DNA of 64,000 nucleotides from JAEINY01 sp942490535 (GTDB taxonomy: Bacteria > Bacteroidota > Bacteroidia > Bacteroidales > Marinilabiliaceae), in contig CALNXQ010000002.1 of NCBI GenBank assembly GCA_942490535.1, positions 496,001-560,000 of the forward strand, read 5' to 3'. The notes beneath the pieces are model-generated. The model was not told the DNA's origin. It saw only the letters and a list, made by a program, of their open reading frames with translations, and did no database searches. Position 1 is the first letter of the stretch, and every line of letters starts with the position of its first letter. Positions 44,795 to 55,355 of this stretch are shown here, in pieces. Made by a program: the position numbers and the translations under genes.

Positions 44795-45142
44795 ATGCAC
44801 ACAACAAATCATTTTTTTAAAGCACAAGAACAGGCATGGGAAGCCGTTGGGGAAGGTATTACACGTCAGATAACCGGCTATGACGCATCGATCATGATGG
44901 TGAAAGTAGCCTTTGAAAAAGGGGCCATAGGTGCATTACATAGCCATCCGAATACACAAACTACTTATGTGGCCTCTGGAGCGTTTGAGGTCACCATAAA
45001 CAGCGAAACACACCACTTATCGACCGGTGACAGCTTCTATGCCCCATCAAATGGCGAACACGGTGTGGTTTGCCTGGAAGCTGGTATGTTGGTTGATGTG
45101 TTTTCTCCCCTGCGGGAGGATTTTATAAGCACACCCCACTAA
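44795..45142 (+). CDS. kdgF: KdgF-like cupin, unsaturated uronate-processing protein
   Basis: A 115-residue single-domain cupin. It follows the KdgF pattern throughout: GEGITRQITGYDASIMMVKVAFEKGAIG, then the metal ligands in HSHPNTQTTYV (His, His, Gln) and the final His in NGEHGVVCLEAGM, ending LVDVFSPLREDFI. KdgF speeds the conversion of unsaturated uronates, released from lyase products, to the linear ketoacid that enters the KDG route. That fits the lyases and GH88 enzyme of this locus. It is a single-gene unit after the family B repeats and is convergent with the sulfatase gene, with a terminator between. Confidence 0.9.
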   Translation: MHTTNHFFKAQEQAWEAVGEGITRQITGYDASIMMVKVAFEKGAIGALHSHPNTQTTYVASGAFEVTINSETHHLSTGDSFYAPSNGEHGVVCLEAGMLVDVFSPLREDFISTPH

Positions 45143-45163
45143 TCATGGCGCAATCCTCAAATG

Positions 45164-45201
45164 AAAGGTCCCTGGTGTACTTTTACACGACAGGGACCTT
45201 T
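45164..45201. terminator. Bidirectional terminator between convergent genes
   Basis: AAAGGTCCCTG (45164-45174) and CAGGGACCTTT (45191-45201) are a perfect 11-bp inverted repeat between the stops at 45142 (+) and 45226 (-). Confidence 0.85.
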
Positions 45202-45225
45202 GCGTTTCCGGTATAAAACCTCCAA

Positions 45226-46860
45226 TTAATTCCGTCTCTCTTCAGTGGGATTGGTATCCTGATAGTGCTGTTGTAATTGCTTCAATTGGTATTTCAATGC
45301 CGGTACCACATCGATGTAAGCCGGGTCGTTGATCACATTGGTTAATTCCCGGGGATCCCTTTCCATATCGTACAGTTCCCACTCATCCACATCGTTGTAA
45401 AAATGAATCAGCTTATAGCGATCGGTGCGCATGCCGTAATGGCGCTTCACCGAATGCCACGACGGATATTCATAGTAGTGGTAATAGGTGGCTTTGCGCC
45501 AATGGGTCGGCGCTGCGCCATTGTTTTCAAAAACCGGCCGCAAGGACAGGCCCTGCATCTCAGCGGGTACATCTACTCCTGCATAATCCAGAAAGGTGGG
45601 GGCAAAATCCACATTCATGGCCAGGGCGTTGCTCTCCTGTCCGGCCTTAATCGCTTTGGGATAACGGATCAACACTGGCATGCGGTAGCATTCTTCGTAC
45701 ATGATGCGCTTATCAAACCAGCCATGTTCACCCAAAAAGAAGCCTTGATCGGATGTGTAGACGATGATGGTATTATCCAACAGCCCTTTCGCGTCCAGAT
45801 GGTTCAGCAAACGTCCCACATTATCATCCAATGACAGCAGGCAGGCCATGTAGTCGCGCATGTAAAGCTGGTATTTCCAGGCCTTCAACTCCTTTTCGGT
45901 GAAGTGACTATCCTTGAATTTTTTGATGCGTCCGGCATAGGCCGCATGCCATTGAGTTTGTTGCTCCGGCGTCATGCGACTGTAAACACGGTATAACTTT
46001 TCCAGATCCTCTTCGCGTTTATTGGCACCTGCCACATCGTGGTGCTTAGCATCACTTATTTCTTCCAACTGATTGTTGGCCCCAAAGACATCCAGCTCTT
46101 CTTTTGAAGCTAATTTGAAATCCCAGGCCTCCCACATGTGATTGGCGATTTCCATCTCCTGCTCACGCGCAGCTGAACCACGCCCGGTATAATCATCGAA
46201 TAAGGACTCCGGCTCCGGGAATATCTTATCTTCAAACACTCCTAAATGACGGGGTGCCGGCATCCAGTTACGGTGGGGTGCTTTGTGCTGATACACCATG
46301 GCAAAAGGCTGATCGGTTTCTCTTCCTTCCAACCATTGAATGGCTTTATCAGTGATTACATCGGTGACGTAACCATCTTCGGTGATGGTATCCCCCATCT
46401 CAATGAATTGGGGCTGGTAATAATTCCCCTGCCCGGGCAACACACTCCAATAATCAAATCCTGTGGGCGTGGATCCCAGGTGCCATTTGCCAATCATGGC
46501 TGTTTGATAGCCCGCCTGTCTTAACAACTTGGGATAGGTGACCTGCGAACCGTCAAACACCTTGGCATTATCCGTCACGCCATTCACATGACTGAATTTA
46601 CCCGATAGAATCACCGCCCGTGACGGGGCACAAATGGCATTGGTCACATAACAGTTATTGAACTTCATCCCTTCATGGGCTATGCGATCCAGGTTGGGTG
46701 TTTCAATCAGATTGCTGCCGTAACAACTCATGGCCTGCGTGGTATGATCATCGGTCATGATGAAGAGAATATTGGGGCGCTGTTGAGGCAACTCACTCTT
46801 TTGAGGCCCCTGACACCCTGCCAAAAGCAGGGCTGGGAAAATATAGTTAAGGTGTTTCAT
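45226..46860 (-). CDS. Sulfatase lipoprotein, S1_11-like (N-acetylglucosamine-6-O-sulfatase type)
   Basis: A 544-residue sulfatase with lipobox LAGC at residue 16. The formylglycine site is C77-A-P-S-R81 followed by A-V-I-L-S-G-K. Metal-binding MTDDHTTQAMSCYG near the N-terminus and later YTSDQGFFLGEHGWFDKRIMYEE are typical of the family. Segments KAPHRNWMPAPRHLG and FDDYTGRGSAAREQEM strongly recall the S1_11 GlcNAc-6-O-sulfatases used in heparan sulfate breakdown by gut Bacteroides. It lies 36 bp after the PL8 gene at 46897 and is likely cotranscribed with it. A maturase for the formylglycine is not in the window. Confidence 0.9.
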   Translation of the reverse strand: MKHLNYIFPALLLAGCQGPQKSELPQQRPNILFIMTDDHTTQAMSCYGSNLIETPNLDRIAHEGMKFNNCYVTNAICAPSRAVILSGKFSHVNGVTDNAKVFDGSQVTYPKLLRQAGYQTAMIGKWHLGSTPTGFDYWSVLPGQGNYYQPQFIEMGDTITEDGYVTDVITDKAIQWLEGRETDQPFAMVYQHKAPHRNWMPAPRHLGVFEDKIFPEPESLFDDYTGRGSAAREQEMEIANHMWEAWDFKLASKEELDVFGANNQLEEISDAKHHDVAGANKREEDLEKLYRVYSRMTPEQQTQWHAAYAGRIKKFKDSHFTEKELKAWKYQLYMRDYMACLLSLDDNVGRLLNHLDAKGLLDNTIIVYTSDQGFFLGEHGWFDKRIMYEECYRMPVLIRYPKAIKAGQESNALAMNVDFAPTFLDYAGVDVPAEMQGLSLRPVFENNGAAPTHWRKATYYHYYEYPSWHSVKRHYGMRTDRYKLIHFYNDVDEWELYDMERDPRELTNVINDPAYIDVVPALKYQLKQLQQHYQDTNPTEERRN

Positions 46861-46896
46861 GTTTACTTTTTATGATTGAAATACATGGCACATGGA

Positions 46897-49392
46897 TTAG
46901 TCCCTTTTTAATTGGGTTTGAATGGTTGCTCCATCCAGGCAGTTAAACCGAATAACGGTTTGATTCCCTTCCTGAGACACCACTGAAACCCCTTCATTGG
47001 GCTCACTGACCTGCCACTGTCCTTGCAATGTCAGATGAACGGGTTGAAGGGTACTGGGGGCATACCATAAGGCGCGGGTTTTGATGGCATTAAACGAGAT
47101 TGTTTCGTTTGTCCATCCCAATTCAGGATTGGTCACACAAATGGTTAGTTGATCTGTCCCCTCTTCCCTGGTCATCACTAAACAAGGGGTATCCGTGTGT
47201 GCCAGAACGGTATGATCCAGCTTCACATGACGCTCAAACAAAGCAAAACCAGTGCATTTGGCAGGCAAATAAGCTACAATGTGAGCAGTCTTATCGTTGC
47301 GTTGCACCTGATAGATCTGATCCGGATGGATATTGCTCATGTTATTCGCTTTCGTCGCACCATGAATCTGGATGGCATATTCGTATTGAGCCTCCTTTGG
47401 TCGTGAGCCGTGTACCAGGCACGCTGTGGCGAAATCTCCTATGGTCACTTTTTTACCATTGTCCGATTTGGATTTTTGACGGGCTGTCTCAATGCGCAGA
47501 TTACCTGACTCCGGCAAGTAATACAAATGGTTATAGGGATCGGATAGAAAGGTGTTTTGACCCGCTATGCCGTTAATGGAATGGTTGACACCTGAATAAT
47601 TAGTGCCATTGACCACCAGCGAATCATGATCCCTGGTCAAGCCTGATTGGAACAATGTTGTTTGCACTTCCCCATCCTCAGAAGCGGATATATCCGATCC
47701 CAGGGCAATCACCAGATCATCAAAAAAGAAAACCGATTCCTTAGCTTTTAAGGTGCTGAGGGGATCCTCGTATATCATCGCAGACATGCCCATTTGATCC
47801 TGCATGGAGACGCCGCCCAAAAAGGATTGAGCTGTAAAATTACGGGTCTTTCGGGTTTTCAGTTGTTCCAACGTGAGGTCAAAACTCGTTGCCCCTGGTA
47901 AACGACTCCAGTTCCATCCGGCATCCAGATATCCACTGCCCTTTGCTGACACCGGCTGGCCATCGGCATAAATGCGCAATACACCGGCGCTGGCATAACG
48001 ACCGTATATATTCTCCGTCTTGCTCGATTCAAAATCCCAAATATACCGGCTGTTACCTTTCCAGGTCACCATGGCTTCGCCTGTGCGATAGATGGTCAGC
48101 CCCCCATAGGGCTTGTACCAATAACCTTGTGGTGTCGCTTCTGCCGGCACCTCATTATTATGCCCAAAACCAGTTGTTAATTCCATGGCCCCCATGGAGC
48201 CGTGGTACATAATTTTACAATCCACCGACTGTACAAACTTCGGTTCAAAATCAGAGTAAGACGTATCCCATAGCCGCTTGAAGGCTCCTGTTAACTCATC
48301 TGAATAGGTATTTTCGATGGCCGCCAGGTATGCAAAGGCCGGCAGATTGCGCACCAATCCGTCCAGGTTATCGGGAAAGCGTCCACTTAAACCACGTGGC
48401 ACATCGTATTTATTGGAGTACACCCGAGTTGTCAGCACCGCCTGCGAAAGATTCTCAATGGCCGTGGGAGATACCTGATATTTGGATCCTTCCAGCAGAT
48501 AGACCAGCAGTGCAGCGGTATGAAATGCATTGGGAGCATACGCATTGATATAGGCCCCCTTATGATGGTATCCCATGAAATCCGGTTTAATCAGGTCGGC
48601 CCACCCCTCGGCAATCATCAACGACTTGTTTAACAAGCACTGAAAGTAAGCCATCTCAGCCGCTCGCTGCGACTGATTCTCCGGCAGGGTCAAAATGTAG
48701 CAGAAGCGGTTATTAAACATGGCCCTGACGCCATCGGCATTGTAACCATTCACTTCCCATAAAACCGGGAAATCATAGGCTGGTCCCACTACGTTTGTAA
48801 TCCAGTTTAAAGTTTTTAACTCTTCCTCCAATCTCCCTTTTTCAGCAAGAACCTCTTTATTTAGAAACACCGACAAACTATACCCCAGAAAGTTATTGCC
48901 CATGGAACCCCCGAAACCAATCACACCCGTTTCCCGATAGGTATCCATGTATTTATAATGCATGTCAATGCCTTCTCTCCACCCCTTTTTATTCAAGTAA
49001 TCATATACATACAGAATCTTTTTGAGTGTTTTTGGATTTTGATAGTCGCGATTTTTCAAGGCCCGATCACCGGGTAAATGATACCCCAACGATAAGGGGA
49101 AGAGGATTTCCGAAAAAATAGTCCGAGCCTCATTCTGATTGGGTTTACTGGAGAAATCAAAGGGTTCATCCGGTGTAAAATCAAAGTTATCGTACTTTTC
49201 ATTAGCTGCCTCTATCTCTTTCAATATGGCTTGGTAGCGCTTCTTGATCTGTGGATTGGTATAATCGATCTGATCACTTCCTACTAACCACGTCCGGTAT
49301 TTTGAAGCAATGGAGGCGATTTCATCCGCCTGCATAACACCTGAAATTCCTAACAGCAGGATTAACACAAATGTGATTCTTTTCACTTTCAT
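46897..49392 (-). CDS. PL8 polysaccharide lyase, chondroitin AC/hyaluronate lyase type
   Basis: An 831-residue secreted lyase with a signal peptide (MKVKRITFVLILLLGISGVMQA). The toroid domain covers about residues 25-385, with VNGYNADGV (Asn) and YHHKGAYINAY (about 275-285, catalytic His and Tyr) and the SGRFP motif near 325. The super-sandwich and C-terminal beta domain complete it (WDFESSKTENIYGRYASAG, SVFFFDDLVIALGSDI). It differs from the ABC-type enzyme at 40159 by lacking the N-terminal Lyase_N domain, and carries no sorting domain. It is the first gene of a probable two-gene unit with the sulfatase. Chondroitin, chondroitin sulfate or hyaluronan are the expected substrates. Confidence 0.92.
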   Translation of the reverse strand: MKVKRITFVLILLLGISGVMQADEIASIASKYRTWLVGSDQIDYTNPQIKKRYQAILKEIEAANEKYDNFDFTPDEPFDFSSKPNQNEARTIFSEILFPLSLGYHLPGDRALKNRDYQNPKTLKKILYVYDYLNKKGWREGIDMHYKYMDTYRETGVIGFGGSMGNNFLGYSLSVFLNKEVLAEKGRLEEELKTLNWITNVVGPAYDFPVLWEVNGYNADGVRAMFNNRFCYILTLPENQSQRAAEMAYFQCLLNKSLMIAEGWADLIKPDFMGYHHKGAYINAYAPNAFHTAALLVYLLEGSKYQVSPTAIENLSQAVLTTRVYSNKYDVPRGLSGRFPDNLDGLVRNLPAFAYLAAIENTYSDELTGAFKRLWDTSYSDFEPKFVQSVDCKIMYHGSMGAMELTTGFGHNNEVPAEATPQGYWYKPYGGLTIYRTGEAMVTWKGNSRYIWDFESSKTENIYGRYASAGVLRIYADGQPVSAKGSGYLDAGWNWSRLPGATSFDLTLEQLKTRKTRNFTAQSFLGGVSMQDQMGMSAMIYEDPLSTLKAKESVFFFDDLVIALGSDISASEDGEVQTTLFQSGLTRDHDSLVVNGTNYSGVNHSINGIAGQNTFLSDPYNHLYYLPESGNLRIETARQKSKSDNGKKVTIGDFATACLVHGSRPKEAQYEYAIQIHGATKANNMSNIHPDQIYQVQRNDKTAHIVAYLPAKCTGFALFERHVKLDHTVLAHTDTPCLVMTREEGTDQLTICVTNPELGWTNETISFNAIKTRALWYAPSTLQPVHLTLQGQWQVSEPNEGVSVVSQEGNQTVIRFNCLDGATIQTQLKRD

Positions 49393-49533
49393 CTGATTCT
49401 AAAATTAGCCTTTCTATATCTCTTTCCTTATTTTTTTCTTTTGCTACCAAGTCCCTCTTCCGGGATGCTCAGTATCCACTCACTCGCTTGTTATGAACCC
49501 TTAACGCATTGAATTTCATATGGCTTTATTCAC

Positions 49534-52500
49534 TTACAATACCACTAACTTGTGCGTTTCAGAAATATGATCGCCTGAAAGCCGTACAAAATAAGTTCCT
49601 TTCCCCTGTAATACATTAAATGGGTGCACACCCCTGCCTAAATTCTCATACATAGCTACGATACTCCCATTGGCTGTTATAATTTCCAGTCGCTGCACGG
49701 CTTCGTCCAACTCCACCGAGAAGGCGCCCTTACTCGGATTGGGAAAGACACTAAAATGTTTACCTTCCGGTTTATCCGTTATCGCGGTTGAGATCCCCCT
49801 TTCCAGCTTCACTTCCAGTGTTTTGCCATCCAGGCATTGAGAACGCAGACGCGTACGGTTGGTGTTGGCATCATAATCAACGATCGTGATGAAAGCATGT
49901 GATTCCGGCATCTGCCAATGTCCCTTCAAAGTGATTTCGACCGGCTGCTCCACGGGTTTTAACCACCGGTTATAGTCTTTCACACTCCATACCTGATACA
50001 GACTTTCGTTCTTATTGAGCCACCCCAAATCAGGATGGGCCACACTCAGGGTAATACCCGATTCCGTATTCTGGTGCATGACTACACAATCGTTATCCGT
50101 GGAATAGACGACTCCCTTATCAATCACCTGACCGCCCTGAAAGATGGCATAGCCGGTCATCTGTTTTTTCACATGCGTCACCACGTGCGCCACGTCATCT
50201 TTTTGCTCCACCTGATACCATTCATTCGGATTAGCAGCCAGTGCTTCCATACTGCCATCCGGCGCTTGTACCCAAACCATATATTCATAATCGGCATTGG
50301 CAGCGTCTTTGTGATCCAGCCAGGCTTTCACAAAATCTCCCTGGGTATCAACTTTATCTTTATTGTCACGTGACAATTGCAACTGACGGGTGACATTTAA
50401 CTGAGCCGCATCCGGCACAAAATAACTGTTACCGGTTACATCTGTCAGGTAAGCCGAGGTGTGATCAGCATGAACATAACTAAGGCCTGTTCCTGTATTT
50501 AAAGTCCCGTTAATAGAGCTGGGCATGGAAATATCCGGCAGATAATTTTGTAAAATAGTTGTATGAACCGGGTAAGATGGATGAATGGACTTGATATCAG
50601 AACCCAGGCACACAATCTGATCGTCAAAAAAGAAGTAGGACTTATTAGCTTTCAGCTTATAATCGCGCTGCACCCATGCGGTTTCCCGCACATCCACATA
50701 CTTCATGGCAAACACCCCATTGCGCTGGTCTAATGATACACCTCCCACAAAATATTCCGGTGAGAACTTGGCCCAGATGTAAGCCTTATCATGGTCGGTC
50801 CACAAGGGCAAATCAAAAGTGGTTGTCCCAGGTACATGGTCCCAGTCATACCCTGCCTCTTGCCATCCGCTGGCTGAAGCAGATATACCTCCGGTAGCCG
50901 GATCATTGGTGGCGAAGATTTCCAGTGCTCCGGCTGATTGGTTGCGGCCAAACCAATTCTGTTCCCCATTGTTTTCAAAGTCCCACACGTACTTACTGTA
51001 TCCTTTTACGCTGGCCATCCATTCCCCACGTCGGTGCACCTGGATATTGCCATATGGAAATACCTGGTTACCCACTGGCGTCATTTCCGCATTTGATGAC
51101 TCATTTGCTGCTGCAATAAGTTGTTGCAAGCTTCCTAATCCACCTCTGAATTGAATGTAAGCACTCACATCCGTAGCCAGTGTTGTTTCCAGTAAATGAG
51201 ATGGGGCGTTCCACAAGCGCTTGAAAGCTCCCCCTAGTTCCTCCTTAAACGATCCATTTTCAAGTTGTTGCAAGTAAGCAAAAGCCGGCACATTCAATAG
51301 GAGGTCACCCTGATTGGTTGGAAAACGACCACTGATACTTTTGGGATTATCGTATTTGTTGCAGTAGAAACGGTAAGCCAACAGCGCCTGACTTAAATTG
51401 TCAACCGCCGATGTGGTATAGGCATAGGGGGTATCGCGTGTTAGCATACTCATCATTGCTGATACATGAAGTGCCTCTGTGATGTAGGCACTGCCCCAGA
51501 TCCCATGGTGGTGGTATCCGGTAAAATCAGGTTTAATAAAACCACCCCATCCATGGGAGATCTCACATGCTTCGTTGTACACGTCTGCCAATAAAGCCAT
51601 TTTAGCCGCTTTGTCCAGATCCTTATCCGGTGAGGTTAATAGTGCTAACAGGTGATTATTGTAGAAAGCACGCACAAAATCTGCTTGTTTCAAGGCCGAC
51701 TTCTGCTCATAACTCCAGGGCTGCGTATTTAAATCAATCAGCTCCCAACGGGTCCACCAGGCCATGTTGGCGCTTACTTCATCAAGCAATCCGACTTTCT
51801 CCAGCTCCTGCTTCATCAGCATAGCCGCATAAAAATAACTGGTTAGTCCCAGGTAAACGCCGCCCCCTTTGAATTCACTTTTGCAGCCTTGTACAAACCC
51901 TCTTGCCGACAGATACCGAAAGAGATTAAGTATCTGATCGCGTGTCTGAGGATTGCGGTAGTAAGTATTGATGTGATCTTCAGGCCCTGTGATTTGATAC
52001 GCCAGCACTAAAGGAAATAATGTATTCCGAACCAACTCTTTGATGTGATTGATGTGATCATTGTTTGCAACCAAATCATAAGTTTCTCCTGGATTATTAA
52101 CATCATAAAGGTGCAAATTTCCCACGGCCGAACGACCTGCTGCCTGCATGGCCTGGTATCTTGCCAGAATCAACGAATTGGAATAATCCACTCTTTGGTC
52201 ACCCACACACCAGGTTTTATAACGTTGATAAATAAGATCCAGGTCATCTTTACTTCTAAAAACGTAATGCTCAACAGGTGTTTGCAGCCCCGCACTATTC
52301 TCTATAATCAACGAAAGACGATAAGGCGAATCCTCCTGCAGACCAGTCACCGTGAAAAGCATATCCTCAGAAGCAGATGCATAAGAAAATGAAACCACGT
52401 TGGCCGCCTCTTTCACCTGCCGGGGTGTTGCATAGGCCGGTGATTGGCCGGAATAAAGTTCAATTGAATAATACAGCTGACCAGCCAATGTACTGTTTGC

Positions 52501-53796
52501 AATGAAAGTAACCTGGTCTGCTTGTTTTTGCTCTGTGCTGACATAATTAACCTTTGCAATGGTTGAGCATTTATCGGAGGTATTTACCATTGTTGTATTG
52601 CCTGATTCATCGGTGGCAATATAATATATAATGTAATTTTTTCCGGTTGGTAAGTTCCCTTGGGTAAAGGTGGTTGTGATATTGGGCTCGTCATAGAGAA
52701 CATTGAATGAAATGTCCTCCTGGGTAGGGTTAAGTATATCTGCCACATCAGGTAGCCCCTGACCTACTTCTCTGAACAAGCCTTTAAGAACAGCCTTCTC
52801 GTTGAGTTCAAAAGCGATGGTCACATTAGACGCTGTTGTCTTTTGAATATTAAAGCTTTTTATTTCAGGTGCCTGGTTATCGATGGCTTCCCAAATCTGA
52901 ATGCGATTATTACCAGCATCGGCAATATACATATGATCCTGCTCATCGATGGCGATACCCAGAGGAGCCGTGAATCCTTCATTGCTTGTGTTGGCACCCG
53001 TCAGACCAATGCGGTCCACAAAAGAGCCCTCCCTGGTGAACCGATACAAGCCCTGGTATAATCCCGAAGTTGCTTTATCTTCATTACTGGTCACAATCAT
53101 GGACCCTTTGGAGGAGAAGGCCAGATCTTCATTTTTAATGATCACGACACTTCCATTCTCTTTTTTCACAATTTTAGTAACCTGCGCTTGTTCTCCACTA
53201 AAGCCACTGACCTGAATAATACCCGTATTCCGATCGGCAATAAACAGTTGACCTGCCTGATCGAACCTTACTTTTTTAGGATCGCGAAATTTATCCGTTG
53301 AAAGGATCGTGATGGTTTGTTGCCAGGTGGCCTGATCATATATAAGCAATCCGACTCCATCACCGGAGTAGCAGATGTAAAGTTTTCCATCCGGCCCTAC
53401 AGTCACCCCTTCGGGTGCTTTGGAAACCAAGTCTATCTCCCATACATAGTTGTAAGCAGCGTTGTACTTAATAATCCTTTGATTGCCCTTGTCGGCGATG
53501 TAAATATTACCGGCCTCATCCAGCTCCACATCCGATGGATTGGCTAAGAGCACATTGGTCTTTCCGGCAATTCCCAGCTGCCCCCATTCAGCCAGCGTTG
53601 TCCCATTTAAGAGATCGACCTTCAACACCTGATGATTGGTAGGTAATGTTACGAACACTGCTCCGGCACCATCCAGTACCATACGCCCGGGGGATGTCGT
53701 TTGGGGAAGCGTTCTCAGGTATTGATAATCCTGACCTGCGACCAGAAAGTACGAAAACAGAAGCAAAATTGAGACTAATCGGATTTTACAAGACAT
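49534..53796 (-). CDS. Modular PL8 lyase with N-terminal NHL beta-propeller and T9SS sorting domain
   Basis: The start at 53796 (MSCKIRLVSILLLFSYFLVAG) gives a signal peptide; the longer frame to 53922 has none. The 1420-residue protein has an NHL-repeat beta-propeller (about residues 22-310: NIYIADKGNQRIIKYN, HMYIADAGNNRIQIWE), then two fibronectin-like sandwich domains (about 315-520), a PL8 toroid (about 525-890, catalytic YHHHGIWGSAY and the SGRFPTN motif) and the super-sandwich part. It ends with a type A T9SS sorting domain (FSVFPNPSKGAFSVEL, GTYFVRLSG). It would be exported and attached to the surface. The propeller may bind the glycan or hold a partner. The combination is unusual for PL8. 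Confidence 0.9.
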   Translation of the reverse strand: MSCKIRLVSILLLFSYFLVAGQDYQYLRTLPQTTSPGRMVLDGAGAVFVTLPTNHQVLKVDLLNGTTLAEWGQLGIAGKTNVLLANPSDVELDEAGNIYIADKGNQRIIKYNAAYNYVWEIDLVSKAPEGVTVGPDGKLYICYSGDGVGLLIYDQATWQQTITILSTDKFRDPKKVRFDQAGQLFIADRNTGIIQVSGFSGEQAQVTKIVKKENGSVVIIKNEDLAFSSKGSMIVTSNEDKATSGLYQGLYRFTREGSFVDRIGLTGANTSNEGFTAPLGIAIDEQDHMYIADAGNNRIQIWEAIDNQAPEIKSFNIQKTTASNVTIAFELNEKAVLKGLFREVGQGLPDVADILNPTQEDISFNVLYDEPNITTTFTQGNLPTGKNYIIYYIATDESGNTTMVNTSDKCSTIAKVNYVSTEQKQADQVTFIANSTLAGQLYYSIELYSGQSPAYATPRQVKEAANVVSFSYASASEDMLFTVTGLQEDSPYRLSLIIENSAGLQTPVEHYVFRSKDDLDLIYQRYKTWCVGDQRVDYSNSLILARYQAMQAAGRSAVGNLHLYDVNNPGETYDLVANNDHINHIKELVRNTLFPLVLAYQITGPEDHINTYYRNPQTRDQILNLFRYLSARGFVQGCKSEFKGGGVYLGLTSYFYAAMLMKQELEKVGLLDEVSANMAWWTRWELIDLNTQPWSYEQKSALKQADFVRAFYNNHLLALLTSPDKDLDKAAKMALLADVYNEACEISHGWGGFIKPDFTGYHHHGIWGSAYITEALHVSAMMSMLTRDTPYAYTTSAVDNLSQALLAYRFYCNKYDNPKSISGRFPTNQGDLLLNVPAFAYLQQLENGSFKEELGGAFKRLWNAPSHLLETTLATDVSAYIQFRGGLGSLQQLIAAANESSNAEMTPVGNQVFPYGNIQVHRRGEWMASVKGYSKYVWDFENNGEQNWFGRNQSAGALEIFATNDPATGGISASASGWQEAGYDWDHVPGTTTFDLPLWTDHDKAYIWAKFSPEYFVGGVSLDQRNGVFAMKYVDVRETAWVQRDYKLKANKSYFFFDDQIVCLGSDIKSIHPSYPVHTTILQNYLPDISMPSSINGTLNTGTGLSYVHADHTSAYLTDVTGNSYFVPDAAQLNVTRQLQLSRDNKDKVDTQGDFVKAWLDHKDAANADYEYMVWVQAPDGSMEALAANPNEWYQVEQKDDVAHVVTHVKKQMTGYAIFQGGQVIDKGVVYSTDNDCVVMHQNTESGITLSVAHPDLGWLNKNESLYQVWSVKDYNRWLKPVEQPVEITLKGHWQMPESHAFITIVDYDANTNRTRLRSQCLDGKTLEVKLERGISTAITDKPEGKHFSVFPNPSKGAFSVELDEAVQRLEIITANGSIVAMYENLGRGVHPFNVLQGKGTYFVRLSGDHISETHKLVVL

Positions 53797-53986
53797 GCTG
53801 TTTCTTTTTTGGGGATATTTGTAAGTATTCACAAAAAAAGAATCACGCAAAACTGACACCACTCCTTCGCAAAACAGCCAAAACCTGATCGATGAGACCA
53901 TTAGATCTTGTGTCTTAAGCAAAATTACCAGCGTCTTTTTTGCGTGATACTTAATTCTGGGACACTCTCTTTTTCAAAAAAAAGTA

Positions 53987-55327
53987 TTATTTTTTAATAA
54001 ACCGGTTGATATACACCGTATCCGATTGTTTCACCGTGATGATGTATTGCCCTGCATGAAGGTCAGCTACATTCAGTTGATTGGATCTGATGCTTACTTG
54101 CTTCACCACCTGCCCGGCAATGTTATAGATTTTCACATCTGCTTCGCCCTCCACCTGAATGTTGATCACATCCTGCACCGGGTTGGGATAGAAACTTAGT
54201 TTTTCACTTTTTACATCGTGGATACTTGTAGATGTAACTTCCTCAACATTAAAACCATATACTCTTATTTCATTTTGATTAACGTTATCATCCACCGGCT
54301 TATATGCTGCATATTTTAATGCGAAATAGACCTTAGGTGCATCCACATCCACTATGTATGCAAGCGCAATCATTTTACTAACGCCCAATCCAAAGGGATG
54401 ATTATCCGGAATTACATTAAGTACTATCTCTTTCCATGTAGCAGCTGATTGATCACCGGTAAAATCCGTAGAATAATAAAGCGAAATATTTGAGGATGGC
54501 TGAACATTCCAGCCCGCCTTGAAGGACACCTGTTTTTGTTTGGATCCTGAACATCGTATTGCAGGGGAGATTAACCAATCGTCTTGTTCGGTTTTTCCAT
54601 CCGTCATAAAAGCAGTAGCTGCTGCTCTATAGGCCCATTCTTTTGATGCATGCTTATTTGAGATCGCCTTCCAGTCCTCCAAGTCAGTAGCCCAGGCAGC
54701 ACTGTAAGGCAATGGCCACACAGAAATAGCTCCACTGGTAGTCATCACCAAATCCTTAATACGGATTCTATTTTTATTACTATCATCGGTAGCATCCTCT
54801 GGTGTTCCGTTATCACTCCATCCAGTGGAAGTATATTTAAAGGCAATTTGCACATTAGACGAAGCACTGGCAATCACTTTTGAATACTCGCGGTAATTGG
54901 CCCCACCGTTCCATTCGAGAGGAAGCCCGGCCGTAATATTCAAATCCATTTGTTTCCAGGTAGTCGTTGAAACTGCGCCTGAAAAATTTTCCGTGAAATA
55001 CACATCCAAGCGCCCATTTTCCGAATCGGCCCAGGCACGTAAAAACTTAAGGGTGTAGGTAGCACCATCTGAGAAATCAAAGACGGGCGAAACCATCCAC
55101 TCTTCACTGATTGTACTGAGTGTATTACCCGCTTCAATGCCTGCACTGGCATCCCGATGGCTCCAGGTCGGGCTGTCAGCGACGTCATTAATAACGGTCC
55201 AGCCATCGTAACTACCCTCCCAGTTGGTACTGTACATGGTTGTTTGAGCCTGACCAGTATTGGTAAAGCCCAATAGCAGAGCGCCTGCTAAAAAGAGTTT
55301 CGCAATTGAGGTAATTGTTTTTTTCAT
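53987..55327 (-). CDS. Secreted protein with two choice-of-anchor J-like domains and T9SS sorting domain
   Basis: A 446-residue protein with a signal peptide (MKKTITSIAKLFLAGALLLGF). Two jelly-roll domains of the choice-of-anchor J/cleaved adhesin type follow: about residues 30-195 (STNWEGSYDGWTVIND, EEWMVSPVFDFSDGA) and about 205-370 (WATDLEDWKAISN, DDWLISPAIRCSGS). The C-terminus is a T9SS type A sorting domain (LSFYPNPVQDVINIQVEG, GQYIITVKQSD). Domain 2 is closely similar to the whole protein at 55356. Such domains often bind carbohydrate and calcium. It ends the operon that starts at 59080. A glycan-binding surface protein is the best guess. Confidence 0.82.
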   Translation of the reverse strand: MKKTITSIAKLFLAGALLLGFTNTGQAQTTMYSTNWEGSYDGWTVINDVADSPTWSHRDASAGIEAGNTLSTISEEWMVSPVFDFSDGATYTLKFLRAWADSENGRLDVYFTENFSGAVSTTTWKQMDLNITAGLPLEWNGGANYREYSKVIASASSNVQIAFKYTSTGWSDNGTPEDATDDSNKNRIRIKDLVMTTSGAISVWPLPYSAAWATDLEDWKAISNKHASKEWAYRAAATAFMTDGKTEQDDWLISPAIRCSGSKQKQVSFKAGWNVQPSSNISLYYSTDFTGDQSAATWKEIVLNVIPDNHPFGLGVSKMIALAYIVDVDAPKVYFALKYAAYKPVDDNVNQNEIRVYGFNVEEVTSTSIHDVKSEKLSFYPNPVQDVINIQVEGEADVKIYNIAGQVVKQVSIRSNQLNVADLHAGQYIITVKQSDTVYINRFIKK

Positions 55328-55355
55328 AACTTTTAGATTTAGATAGTTGTTCAGA

